This document shows positions 35,741 to 44,713 of a stretch of DNA of 64,000 nt, piece after piece; the first letter of the stretch is position 1, and every line of letters starts with the position of its first letter. Origin of the DNA: Clostridium_AD sp964467165 (GTDB lineage: Bacteria > Bacillota > Clostridia > Clostridiales > Clostridiaceae); NCBI GenBank assembly GCA_964467165.1, contig CAYXOL010000018.1:17561-81560 (forward strand), written 5' to 3'. The notes beneath the pieces are model-generated. The model had not been told where the DNA came from and did no database searches. It saw only the letters and a program-made list of their open reading frames with translations. Made by a program: the position numbers and the translations under genes.

Positions 35741-35796
35741 GGAATTTGAATTATAGGTATATTCCATAGCTAATTTGAATGAAAAGGCTGGTAATT

Positions 35797-36075
35797 ATGA
35801 AGGATTTAGATTTAGAATACAAGATTATTGGTAAAGGTAAATCTATACTTGTTATAGAAATAGCAAGGGATAATAAGGTAGCTGAAGGGCGCTGAGTTAG
35901 ATATGATATTCCAGAGAAGGAGGCTGCTTTATATGAGACTGAATGGCGTAAGCTACAAGTAGAGTTATCAAAGCTCTCAGATGAAGGAAAACTAATAATT
36001 GCTGAAAATAGTGACCATGAGATTTACTTAGATAGACCTGATATAGTAATTAAGTATTTAAAGACATTAATATAA
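35797..36075 (+). pseudogene. alpha/beta hydrolase with its middle deleted
   Basis: ATG 35797 opens an N-terminal start MKDLDLEYKIIGKGKSILVI that stops after 32 codons. In another frame the C-terminal part EWRKLQVELSKLSDEGKLII, ENSDHEIYLDRPDIV (His of the triad) runs to TAA 36075. Both ends of one alpha/beta hydrolase family are kept and the centre, with the nucleophile, is gone. Confidence 0.7.
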
Positions 36076-36113
36076 TGCAAGAACGTGGGACGTTGGGTAT
36101 TGGGGGCTATAAA

Positions 36114-36285
36114 ATGGATGAGAAATTAATAAACTCAGCTAAGGAATATTTGATACAAAAATATAAGTGTCATTCTATAATATTATACGGTTCTTTTCTG
36201 AAACTCCCACATTTTTAATACTACATTGAAAACCAATTCGGATATTTCTGATATAGATAGGTTAATCGAACATATAATTGCATAG
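36114..36285 (+). pseudogene. nucleotidyltransferase remnant
   Basis: ATG 36114 opens KLINSAKEYLIQKYKCHSII LYGSF, the start of a pol-beta-type nucleotidyltransferase, and stops after 34 codons. A frame-shifted continuation TNSDISDID keeps the second half of the metal-binding motif, and RLIEHIIA ends at TAG 36285. Most of the gene is lost. Confidence 0.65.
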
Positions 36286-36311
36286 TATTGAGATTCTAAG
36301 GGGGAATTGAT

Positions 36312-37514
36312 ATGAATAATAGTAAACTAAATATGTATTTTTTTGGAGATTCAGGAGATTATGACTGTTATAATCCAGCATATGTATGCGGTATAGAATA
36401 CACTTCTGAAATATTATATTTAATTGCATCTAAACAACCATTTTCAATATCTAAATCCGAAATCGCAAATCATTTAAATATAGAAGATGAAATAATTACT
36501 GATATTATTCATAATCTTGAATTGATAAACGCAATAGAAGTTAAGACTAATACATTTAGAATAAAATTTCCAGTTTTTTTAGAAGAAGATGTTATAAAAA
36601 TGGAGAAATACATAAATAACATAGGCGAGGTAATTGGAAAGAAAATAGTATCTCTGAGAGAGATATTATATAAAAAGATATCCCATTTGAGATGCTCAAA
36701 ATGGCATAGTAATGAAAGGATACTTTATCATATTATTTGTGACAAAGTATTTGATGATACTGCTTTTGATTTTTTTGCTGAAAGAAATACATTTTGTACG
36801 TCAAAATCGCAACCTGGGAATAGAGATTACATTATTGTTGCATATGAAGATAGTGAAGCAGTAGAAAAACATAGCAATAAACTATTATGTAGTAGTAATA
36901 ACTATAGAAATTCTGGATTTACTTTTAATAGTTTTGGAGATTCAAATGGCTCAAGGAAGGATATGTTTAGGTTTTTTAGACTTATCCAGACCAATGTTGA
37001 TAATGAAAGTCCATTCCATGAACTAAACGTATCTTATATTAAAATCTTAGACAATATGAATAGTGAAATTGCAACTAAATGTGGTGAATTGATGTGCTAT
37101 ATTATCAGTAATAACATCAAATATAACCAATTAACCGAAAAAGAAAAGGATTCAGCAAAATTTTTAAAGGAATTAGGGTATATTGATATTGATAATCTTG
37201 ATAACTCTATAGCCATAAATATCCCTGTATTTTACGAATTTGAAAATACACCAGTTATTAAAAGTTTATCAGACATTATACTCACAAATATATTTCCAAT
37301 AGTAGAAGAAGTATTTGAGAATTTTAAGGGCAATTCATCTGAATTAACCTCAGTAAGACACAATGTAGATATAAAAGAAATAGCAAATGAATTATGGCAT
37401 CAAATATTCGGTGCTACTAATGAGTACTTAGTAAAAGAAGGATTTGTTGCATCACCATGTGCTATAGATGGCGAAGGTAGATATTTGAGAAGCATCACTG
37501 TAAATCACTGTTAA
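36312..37514 (+). CDS. unknown protein with winged-helix-like N-terminus, paralogue 2
   Basis: 400 residues, clearly paralogous along its whole length to the gene at 19961: shared blocks include EILYLIAS, PFSISKSEI, FPVFLEEDVIKME, ERILYHIIC, MFRFFRLIQ and ELWHQIFGATNEYLVKEGF. The helix-turn-helix-like part is at about 34-85. No enzyme motif seen. Ribosome binding site AAGGGGGA. The two copies are 16 kb apart with unrelated neighbours. Confidence 0.7.
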   Translation: MNNSKLNMYFFGDSGDYDCYNPAYVCGIEYTSEILYLIASKQPFSISKSEIANHLNIEDEIITDIIHNLELINAIEVKTNTFRIKFPVFLEEDVIKMEKYINNIGEVIGKKIVSLREILYKKISHLRCSKWHSNERILYHIICDKVFDDTAFDFFAERNTFCTSKSQPGNRDYIIVAYEDSEAVEKHSNKLLCSSNNYRNSGFTFNSFGDSNGSRKDMFRFFRLIQTNVDNESPFHELNVSYIKILDNMNSEIATKCGELMCYIISNNIKYNQLTEKEKDSAKFLKELGYIDIDNLDNSIAINIPVFYEFENTPVIKSLSDIILTNIFPIVEEVFENFKGNSSELTSVRHNVDIKEIANELWHQIFGATNEYLVKEGFVASPCAIDGEGRYLRSITVNHC

Positions 37515-37551
37515 TATTAAATTCCAAGTTTATTTAATAAGGAGATCAAAA

Positions 37552-37674
37552 ATGATGAAACTATTGTTAATTGAGGGCCAACCAGGTTCAGGAAAGTCAA
37601 CCTTCGCTTCAAAGATATGTAATGATTTTGAGAAAATGAAAATTCTTGATTTTACAAAAGACTATCATCTATAA
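37552..37674 (+). pseudogene. truncated P-loop kinase
   Basis: 40 codons after a good ribosome binding site (AAGGAG) read KLLLIEGQPGSGKSTFASKI and stop at TAA 37674. The Walker A motif GQPGSGKST is complete but everything after about residue 40 is absent. A 3'-truncated relic. Confidence 0.65.
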
Positions 37675-37736
37675 ATTCTCATGACAATGCACATAAAAAC
37701 ATTTTGTTGAAAGGATTTAATAAAGGGGGATTTGAT

Positions 37737-38150
37737 ATGGAAAATGGCAAAAAAATTTACTTTGCAGTTAAGGCATTTATACTTAATGAAGGTAATTTCT
37801 TGGTTATGCATAAAAGTGGAATAGCGGAAGAGCTTTGGGAACTACCAGGAGGTAGAATGGAGTTTGGGGAATCTGCTGAAGATACTTTAAAAAGAGAATT
37901 GTTAGAAGAAACAGGACTTCTAGTTACACCAATTAAATTGTTAGATACGTGGAATTGTGTGTTTGACAATTATCAGATTACTGGAATTATCTATTTATGC
38001 AAAATTAAAAATACTGAACTCAAATTGTCCGATGAACATGACAATTTTAAATGGGTAAATGCTGAGACTGAATCTATAATTAATATGTATGATGTTTTTA
38101 AGGAGAAAATGATAAAGTGGAATTGGAATGACATTAGATCATTTGAATAA
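37737..38150 (+). CDS. Nudix hydrolase
   Basis: 137 residues with the box GGRMEFGESAEDTLKRELLE then ETGL. The short single-domain form and WELPGGR start of the box are typical of MutT-like enzymes. ATG 37737 follows AAAGGGGGA; an in-frame TTG at 37704 lies upstream without a site. Substrate unknown. Confidence 0.87.
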   Translation: MENGKKIYFAVKAFILNEGNFLVMHKSGIAEELWELPGGRMEFGESAEDTLKRELLEETGLLVTPIKLLDTWNCVFDNYQITGIIYLCKIKNTELKLSDEHDNFKWVNAETESIINMYDVFKEKMIKWNWNDIRSFE

Positions 38151-38221
38151 TCTAAATTTAAGAATAACGGGAATATGTAGACATTGTAACTTAAAGGGAA
38201 TTATTAAGGATGGTGAAAATA

Positions 38222-38713
38222 GTGAAATTACGTTTAGCAAACATTGATGATGAAGAAAAAATAGCAAGGTTAATAGCACAGTTTAGAGTGGACTTAAAAC
38301 AACTTAAAGGTATTAAATCAACTCCTAGCATAGACCAATCAAAGGAAGAATTCAAAGAATATATAGAAGCAAAGTATCCAATTTTTGTTGCTGAAGAAAA
38401 TAACAAAGAATTGTTAGGATATTTAGTATGTCGAATTGATAATGGAACAGTTTGGGCTGAATCTCTATTTGTTTCTTATGATGCAAGAAGAAATGGAATA
38501 GCCTCAAAACTATATGAAAAGGCGGAGGAACTTGCAAAGGAATTGGGGGGAGGTACAGTTTATAATTGGGTGCATCCTAACAATGATAAGGTGATACCAT
38601 TTTTATGTAAAATGGGATACAATGTTTTAAATCTTATCGAAATAAGAAAACCAAGGGAAAATGAAGTATTAACTCAAAAAATAAGTGTTGGTAAGTATGA
38701 GTATAATTACTAA
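38222..38713 (+). CDS. GNAT family N-acetyltransferase
   Basis: 163 residues with AESLFVSYDARRNGIASKLYEKA as the acetyl-CoA loop and VIPFLCKMGYNVLNLIEIRK near the end. GTG 38222 is preferred because AAGGATGG sits eight bases before it and the family usually begins VKLRLA; ATG 38210 is the alternative. Substrate unknown. Confidence 0.82.
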   Translation: MKLRLANIDDEEKIARLIAQFRVDLKQLKGIKSTPSIDQSKEEFKEYIEAKYPIFVAEENNKELLGYLVCRIDNGTVWAESLFVSYDARRNGIASKLYEKAEELAKELGGGTVYNWVHPNNDKVIPFLCKMGYNVLNLIEIRKPRENEVLTQKISVGKYEYNY

Positions 38714-38764
38714 TTATTAGGTAGGAACATTCATTAACTATGTATTTAAGAAGGGAAGTTAATT

Positions 38765-39571
38765 ATGAAATTATTGATTGTAGGAGCAAGTGGATATTTG
38801 GGAAATACAATATATAAGAAACTTAAGGAATGCAGTAATGATGATATTTATGGAACTTGCTGCAACTCGAGTAAGCAGGAACTTTTACAAATTAATGTAT
38901 TGAATAAGTTAGATATGAAGAAATTACTATCATTTAAACCAGATGTAATTATTTGGAGCATTTATGATGTAGAAGAAGAAATGTCCTTATCACAAATAGG
39001 TATAAATGAGATGGTTAATGGAATATCTGAAGAGGTACGCTTAATTTATGTTTCCACTACAGTTGGAAAAGGAAAGCAGCAGGCTGAAAATATAATTCCC
39101 AATAAGCGTATGAGTGAGGAATACTTATCAAAATATATTAACGGTAAAATAGAAGGGGAAAGTATAGTTAGAAAGCACCATAATCATGTAATTGTACGAC
39201 CTGGGAGTATATATGGTTATGACTACGATGGCAAAATGGATTCTAGGATGAAAACACTACTTGAAATTTCAGAAACAGGTAAAAGATATTCAAGAACAGC
39301 AAATATGTATGCCAGTTTTGTTAATGTATGCGATCTAGCAGATGCTATAATCGAACTTGCCTATAGCAATTTTACAGGAATAATAAATGTAGCAGGAGAA
39401 AGACCTGTAAGTCATTATGATTTCAACATATATTTAGCAAGCTTAATGGATATTGATAACAGTTTTATAATACCTGATTATAAGCAAGAAGAGGTATATC
39501 ATAATATAAATAGCGACAAAAGAAAACTTTTGCTCAATAGCTTAGTGAGAGATATTAACAGAGAATCATAA
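38765..39571 (+). CDS. NAD-dependent epimerase/dehydratase-like protein (extended SDR)
   Basis: 268 residues with the N-terminal dinucleotide-binding motif VGASGYLG (6-13) and later IYVSTTVGKGKQQAEN, RPGSIYGYDYDGK and FVNVCDLADAI, the layout of RmlD/extended SDR proteins. The usual YxxxK dyad is not clear, so catalysis may differ. Ribosome binding site GAAGGGAAG. Substrate unknown, perhaps a nucleotide sugar. Confidence 0.75.
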   Translation: MKLLIVGASGYLGNTIYKKLKECSNDDIYGTCCNSSKQELLQINVLNKLDMKKLLSFKPDVIIWSIYDVEEEMSLSQIGINEMVNGISEEVRLIYVSTTVGKGKQQAENIIPNKRMSEEYLSKYINGKIEGESIVRKHHNHVIVRPGSIYGYDYDGKMDSRMKTLLEISETGKRYSRTANMYASFVNVCDLADAIIELAYSNFTGIINVAGERPVSHYDFNIYLASLMDIDNSFIIPDYKQEEVYHNINSDKRKLLLNSLVRDINRES

Positions 39572-39605
39572 GTTAATATGCAGTTAAGAATCTGAGCAAT
39601 TGAAG

Positions 39606-39683
39606 TATTTTAATTATGAAGAATTAAATCAATTAAATATTGCTGAAACACAAAGACATATAATTAATGAGTTTTTCAGATAA
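39606..39683 (+). pseudogene. C-terminal relic of an unknown gene
   Basis: Twenty-five codons ending in TAA read YFNYEELNQLNIAETQRHII. There is no start. It lies between the SDR gene and the MerR promoter. Parent not recognised. Confidence 0.35.
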
Positions 39684-39689
39684 TAATGC

Positions 39690-39721
39690 TTGACTTTCCT
39701 CTGCAGGGGATAGTTTATACT
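39690..39721 (+). promoter_or_regulatory. MerR-type operator/promoter
   Basis: TTGACT (39690-39695) and TATACT (39716-39721) are 20 bases apart, longer than usual, with the near-perfect dyad CTTTCCTCTGCAGGGGATAG between them. Overlong spacers with such a dyad are the hallmark of promoters twisted into activity by MerR-family activators. It lies 20 bases before the merR-like start codon, so autoregulation is likely. Confidence 0.8.
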
Positions 39722-39741
39722 ATCAATATAGAGGTGATATA

Positions 39742-40407
39742 GTGTATAAAATAGGCGATTTTTCAAAAATAACAAATTTAACTGTGAAGGCCCTGCGATA
39801 TTACGATGACGAGAATATTCTTAATCCTTCTTATCGATGCGTGGAAAATTCATATAGATTTTATAATGATAATGATTTCAAGAAGGCAGAATTAATTGTG
39901 CTTTTACGAGAACTTAATTTTTCAATTTCTGAAATTAAAGATGTTATGAATATATATGAAGATACAGCTGACTTATCCTATATATTAGAAGAAAAGAGAG
40001 ATATGATTAAGAAGAAAATTATAGAAGAAAGATCATTGCTAAAAAAAATCAACCTATATATTAATCCAAATTTAATGGAGGCGGATAACATGATTTACAA
40101 AATGGAAGTCAAGGATATTCAAGCTGTTAAAGTGGCATCTATGAGGTACAAAGGCAAATACAGTGATGTTGGTAAGTATATAGGTAGAATCTACAAGGTT
40201 ATAAAAGGAGATGCAAACGGCAACCCTTTTAATTGTTATTATGATGGTGAATATAAGGAAACAGCAGATATTGAGGCCTGTGTTCCTACATCAAAGCAGG
40301 CTTATGACCCTGAGATAACTACAAAAGAACTACCCCTATGGCAAATACGAACATCAAAAATGTGTACATTCAACTATTGGCGAAGCTTTAAAATTAAATG
40401 TATCTGA
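39742..40407 (+). pseudogene. MerR-family regulator, effector domain truncated
   Basis: An intact N-terminal MerR helix-turn-helix (YKIGDFSKITNLTVKALRYY, 1-70) and coiled dimer helix (75-110) are followed by the start of a GyrI-like effector domain, as in BmrR-type regulators. At about residue 205 (near 40365) the sequence switches to an unrelated end (TSKMCTFNYWRSFKI), because the DNA there belongs to a metallophosphoesterase remnant in another frame. DNA binding may survive; effector sensing probably not. GTG start after AGAGGTG. Confidence 0.75.
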
Positions 40408-40807
40408 ATTTCCATATTCTATTTCAAGAAATCATTTTAACATTAATGTAACTTTCATACATTATCCACTTGTAGATAGTGGTAAAGATTTTAAGCCTAT
40501 TTGCAAAGAATCAACGTAGAACAACTTAGATGAACTTTTTAAAAACATAGATTCAGATATAATATTTTATGGTCACCATCATCCATTCTCCGATATTAAG
40601 GGTAGGGGTAGATACATAAATCTAGGTTCTCTAGGATGTAGTCATGATTCCCTTGCTAGATTTACAATTCTAGAAATTTCTAAGGGCCAATACTCAGTTC
40701 AACACAAGGTGGTCACATATTCAAAGGATTCAATATTCGATGAATTTGAAAAGAAGGAAGTTCCAGAAAGAGACTTTATTTCTAAAATTTTTTTTGGAAA
40801 ATCCTAA
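40370..40807 (+). pseudogene. C-terminal part of a metallophosphoesterase
   Basis: One frame reads FIHYPLVDSGKDFKPI, then FYGHHHPFSD, GRYINLGSLGCSHDSLARF and ends at TAA 40807. GHHHP and the final INLGSLG are the last metal-binding and closing blocks of YfcE-like phosphoesterases. One in-frame TAG (40517-40519) interrupts it and the first half is missing. It is joined to the merR gene. Confidence 0.75.
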
Positions 40808-40963
40808 AACCAGTTAAAATCGAATAATGATAAATAGACTTTTGAGCAGAGTTAAATCAGTTTGCACTTAATTAAAGACAATTTTATGAATGGATTGGAG
40901 AATTAAATACATTTGAGCTATAAATACCATAATAAAAGCTACTTTAAGATAGGGGAATCAACT

Positions 40964-41611
40964 GTGAAAGTTTTAATTGGACAACCATTACATGAATGTA
41001 ATATAGAACAACTTAAAAATGAAATAGAGACTACCAAAGGAATTGATATAGTTCTATTTCCAGAAGGTTATTTATCAAATGAAAAAGCTCTTGAGAGCGC
41101 TAGTGAAATAGCTAAAAAATATAATGTAACTATTATTACTTCATATCGACGCGATAATAAGGATAGAGCAGTAATAATTAATAATTTAGGTGAGCTAGTT
41201 TTAGAAAGAGCTAAAACTCCACCAGAAGAAGATAGGAAAATATATGCGCCAACTTCAGTGAAAATTAATGAAAATGTGATTGGATATTTACTTTGTATGG
41301 AAATTTTAAAAGGTATGAGAGATTTGAAAGCAATAAAAGAGAAAATTGATTTTATTGCACATCCAATTGGCGTTGGTATGTTTAGTGATGAGCAATTTGA
41401 AGAATGGATAAGCGAGGCAAAAAATATAGCCAAAACATACAACACAATAATTATTGGCACAAGTCATGCAGATGGCTCATATAGAAATTGTGGAGTATCA
41501 ATTCCAATATCATATTTTATTGATAGCAATGGAGAAGCAATTTATATCTCAAAATCGGATACTCGAACACGAATTGTAAATTTATCTACAAAGGAAGTGG
41601 CTATTAAATAA
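40964..41611 (+). CDS. carbon-nitrogen hydrolase (nitrilase superfamily)
   Basis: 215 residues with the catalytic triad in its usual order: Glu in LFPEGYL, Lys in ERAKTPPEE and Cys in GYLLCMEIL. The superfamily cleaves amides or nitriles through a Cys thioester. GTG 40964 follows AGGGG at 40951-40955; an in-frame TTG at 40913 would add 17 residues. The protein is shorter than most members (about 260), lacking some C-terminal strands. Substrate unknown. Confidence 0.8.
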   Translation: MKVLIGQPLHECNIEQLKNEIETTKGIDIVLFPEGYLSNEKALESASEIAKKYNVTIITSYRRDNKDRAVIINNLGELVLERAKTPPEEDRKIYAPTSVKINENVIGYLLCMEILKGMRDLKAIKEKIDFIAHPIGVGMFSDEQFEEWISEAKNIAKTYNTIIIGTSHADGSYRNCGVSIPISYFIDSNGEAIYISKSDTRTRIVNLSTKEVAIK

Positions 41612-41646
41612 ATTTAAGCTTGTCGCAAATAAGGAGTGAAGAGACT

Positions 41647-41782
41647 ATAGAAATTGTACATTTAATTGATAATAAGGAACGCAGCAGATTATTACCGAAA
41701 ATTAGGGTGGAAATATTTGTGTAAAACAAAAGATGAACTTGGGATAGATACAGAAGTTTTTAAAAAAGTATTGGGGGACTAA
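41647..41782 (+). pseudogene. GNAT remnant, start and centre lost
   Basis: After an AAGGAG site the frame begins ATA GAA ATT (IEIVHLIDNKE), where ATG is expected. It then shifts into YYRKLGWKYLCKTKDELG and VFKKVLGD, a GNAT C-terminus, ending at TAA 41782. The acetyl-CoA loop is missing. Confidence 0.6.
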
Positions 41783-41783
41783 A

Positions 41784-42314
41784 ATGACAATTTTTTATTT
41801 AGTTAGGCACGGAGAACCAACGTATGAAGCAGTTGATGAGAGAAAGTTTATTGGACACGGAAGAGATTTAGCACCATTAACTAAAAATGGAATTGAGGGT
41901 GTAAAAAAAACAGCTAAAGATAGTAGACTTAAAAGCTGTGAAATAATTGTTTCATCACCGTATACAAGAGCATTACAAACTGCAGCGATTTTATCGAAAG
42001 AATTAGGAATAGATTTAGAGGTTGAAGTTGATTTACACGAATGGGTGCCAGATATAATAAACTTCCAGCATAAAACCTCTCAAGATTGTTTTGATTTATG
42101 TAAGGATTTTGATTTTTATAATGGAAAACCTCCAAAAGATGAACTTAAAGTATGGGAAACATCAGAAAGTATGAAAAAAAGAATAGATAGTGTTTTAGAA
42201 AAATATACAAAGTATGAAAAAGTAATAGTGATAAGTCATGGCATGCTTATCAGGACAATCAGAGATCAAGCTGAAATTGCATATGCAGAAATTATTGAAT
42301 ATTGTACTAAGTAA
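41784..42314 (+). CDS. histidine phosphatase family protein
   Basis: 176 residues with the canonical LVRHGEPTYE (catalytic His9), SSPYTRALQTA and VISHGMLIR (second His). Members remove phosphate from sugars or small molecules. Its ATG lies one base after the stop of the GNAT remnant, and the site TTGGGGGA is inside that remnant. Contrast with the variant at 8003. Confidence 0.88.
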   Translation: MTIFYLVRHGEPTYEAVDERKFIGHGRDLAPLTKNGIEGVKKTAKDSRLKSCEIIVSSPYTRALQTAAILSKELGIDLEVEVDLHEWVPDIINFQHKTSQDCFDLCKDFDFYNGKPPKDELKVWETSESMKKRIDSVLEKYTKYEKVIVISHGMLIRTIRDQAEIAYAEIIEYCTK

Positions 42315-42381
42315 AAAAATCGTATATGAATTATAATATTAATCATTTTTTTAGTTGAGGTCAAAGAAGGGAGATTTGAAT

Positions 42382-43299
42382 ATGAAAAAATTAACGAAAA
42401 CTTTTTTAAGTCAATTAACGAGCTTTATGAATACAGAAGCTAGACCACTAGAAAAATCTATATTCAATTATTATTTTAATGATTCAAGTGGTGATGATAT
42501 CTTAGACTCATTAGGCGCATTTCAAAACTCAGATGGAGGGTTTGGTAAAGGTATCGAACCGGACTTTAAACTTATGGAGTCTTCACCCATGGCAACATCT
42601 ATTGGCTTAAGATACTTAAGTAGGCTAGACAATACTGATAAGGCACAAAATATGATAGCAAAAGCTGTTGAATATCTTGAGTCAACTTTTGATAGTAATA
42701 GAAATGGGTGGTATAGCGTTCCAAGTAATGTTAATAGCTATCCTCATGCACCTTGGTGGGAATTTAGAAATGATATAAATATGACCGTTATTGATTATTC
42801 ATGGGGAAATCCTTCTGCTGAATTAATTGGCTATCTTTATAAGTACAAAGAATATCTTAATAACTTAGATATTTATTCGTTAAAAAACTATGCTATAGCA
42901 AATTTCAATAAACGTACAGAATTTAACTCAGAACATGAAATATTTTGTTATATTCATATGTATAATGCTCTAGACGAAGAGTTTTCTAGCCAAATTGTAG
43001 ATACATTAAAATTAGCTGTTTCCCAATTGGTTAACATAACCCAAACTGAATGGATAAATTATGTACCCACACCACTAAAATTTATTAACAGCGAGTCTAA
43101 GAACTTTTTTGGAATAGAGTGTAAATTTATAGATCAGAACTTAGATTATTTAATAGATAAACTAGAAGAAGATGGTAAGATATCGCCTACATGGCAATGG
43201 GATAGCTATTTAGAAGAGTGGGAAATTGCTAAAATTGAATGGTCAGGAATCCTAACTCTTGAGGCTTTACTATCTTTACGTAAGTTTAGTAGGATATAG
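42382..43299 (+). CDS. alpha/alpha-toroid protein with prenyltransferase/squalene-cyclase-like repeat
   Basis: 305 residues. LGAFQNSDGGFGKGIEPD (about 45-62) resembles a QW-type repeat of the terpene cyclase/prenyltransferase toroid, and later ATSIGLRYLSRLD and TLEALLSLRKF look like further helix pairs. The DxDD motif of squalene-hopene cyclase is not seen, so terpene cyclisation is doubtful. ATG 42382 follows GGGAGA. Function unknown. Confidence 0.55.
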   Translation: MKKLTKTFLSQLTSFMNTEARPLEKSIFNYYFNDSSGDDILDSLGAFQNSDGGFGKGIEPDFKLMESSPMATSIGLRYLSRLDNTDKAQNMIAKAVEYLESTFDSNRNGWYSVPSNVNSYPHAPWWEFRNDINMTVIDYSWGNPSAELIGYLYKYKEYLNNLDIYSLKNYAIANFNKRTEFNSEHEIFCYIHMYNALDEEFSSQIVDTLKLAVSQLVNITQTEWINYVPTPLKFINSESKNFFGIECKFIDQNLDYLIDKLEEDGKISPTWQWDSYLEEWEIAKIEWSGILTLEALLSLRKFSRI

Positions 43300-43353
43300 A
43301 TACATTATTCTAAAATATTGGCACTATATATTAATATAAGGAGAGTGGTATCA

Positions 43354-43455
43354 ATGTGCAAATTGCTATTAACTTCAGCAGGGTTTGAAAATATGCCTTT
43401 AACAGATAGACAAGCCTTGCTTATAGTTGGAGAAGACACAATAATAATTGAATAA
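43354..43455 (+). pseudogene. S51 (peptidase E-like) gene with its middle deleted
   Basis: 33 codons in one frame with a good site (AAGGAGAG). CKLLLTSAGFEN is the N-terminus of S51/type 1 glutamine amidotransferase-like proteins; QALLIVGEDTIIIE is like their C-terminal segment. The central catalytic part is missing. Confidence 0.6.
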
Positions 43456-43482
43456 AATCAATAAACAAAGCGAGGATTTAAT

Positions 43483-43683
43483 ATGAATAATGATATAAAT
43501 GTTGTATTTTTTGACTTGTTCTTTACGCTAGTAACACCAAGGTATAGTGATTTGAGAAATGAAAATGATGTACTAAGAATAATAAAAACACATTGGGAGA
43601 AATATGCAGAACACAAGGAATTTGCAGATTATTATATCGAAGATTTTAAAGAAATTAAAAATATATTAATTAATCACTATTAG
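43483..43683 (+). pseudogene. HAD hydrolase reduced to its ends
   Basis: 66 codons. VVFFDLFFTLVTPRYSDLRN is the HAD motif I region (DLFFTL), but motifs II to IV are missing. The following HWEKYAEHKEFADYY is cap-like. Ribosome binding site GCGAGG. It ends 11 bases before the homocysteine methyltransferase gene. Confidence 0.6.
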
Positions 43684-43694
43684 AGGAGGTAAAA

Positions 43695-44627
43695 ATGAAT
43701 TTTGAAAGTTGCTACAATAATTCTCCTTTTATTTTAATGGAAGGTGCATTGGGTGAGCGTTTAAAAAGAGAATACGCTATTCCTTTTGACGAGGTAATTG
43801 CCCTTGCTGGTCATATCTACAATGAGAAATCTAAGCAAGCACTTAAAGAATTATTTCATCAATACATAAAAATATCTCAACATTATCATTTGCCGATTAT
43901 GCTAACAACACCAACCCGCAGAGCAAATAAGGAACGTGTTGCAAAGTCTAAATATAATAAAAGTATTATTCATGACAATGTTTCATTCTTACGTGAAATA
44001 AAACAGGCCTATCCTTCCAATGTTTATATTGGTGGACTTATGGGGTGTAAGGGTGATGCTTACAAATCAACTGATGTTTTGTCTGAGAAAGAAGCATTTG
44101 AATTTCATTCATGGCAATCTTTATTGTTCAAGGAAGCTAAAGCTGACTTTTTATATGCAGGTATTATGCCAGCTTTATCGGAAGCTGTAGGTATGGCCAG
44201 CGCAATGGAAAACACAGGTCTACCATATATTATTAGCTTTATGATAAGAAATGATGGTAAATTAATAGACGGTACAACAATTCATGAAGCTATAAGTACA
44301 ATTGATAATATTACAAATCGTAAACCTATTTGCTATATGACAAATTGTGTTCACCCAAAGGTAGTTGCTAACGCGTTATCTAAAACTTATAATCAAACAG
44401 CTACAGTGAAAAAGAGGTTTAAGGGAATACAAGCAAATACCTCTCCTCTCTCACCAGAAGAACTTGACAGTTGTTATGATTTGAAAACCTCAGATGCTTA
44501 TAATTTGGCAAATGATATGTTAACACTATATAAGGACTTTAATCTTAAAATTTTTGGCGGTTGCTGTGGTACAGATAGCACTCACATAAATGAAATTGCA
44601 AAAAGGTTAAATCAGATGATACCTTGA
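43695..44627 (+). CDS. homocysteine S-methyltransferase family protein
   Basis: 310 residues of the zinc-dependent homocysteine methyltransferase barrel: ILMEGALGERL at the start, the zinc Cys in MTNCVHP (about 217) and the paired Cys in FGGCCGTDSTHI (about 293-294). It would transfer a methyl group to a thiol; the donor (S-methylmethionine, SAM or another) is unknown. Ribosome binding site AGAGGAGG. Confidence 0.88.
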   Translation: MNFESCYNNSPFILMEGALGERLKREYAIPFDEVIALAGHIYNEKSKQALKELFHQYIKISQHYHLPIMLTTPTRRANKERVAKSKYNKSIIHDNVSFLREIKQAYPSNVYIGGLMGCKGDAYKSTDVLSEKEAFEFHSWQSLLFKEAKADFLYAGIMPALSEAVGMASAMENTGLPYIISFMIRNDGKLIDGTTIHEAISTIDNITNRKPICYMTNCVHPKVVANALSKTYNQTATVKKRFKGIQANTSPLSPEELDSCYDLKTSDAYNLANDMLTLYKDFNLKIFGGCCGTDSTHINEIAKRLNQMIP

Positions 44628-44713
44628 AACATTTGCACAAAAGAATATTCCTTTGATTTAATAGTGATTTCCTGCTAAGTAAAAATTATTTTTTAATAGG
44701 AAGGAGCATACCA

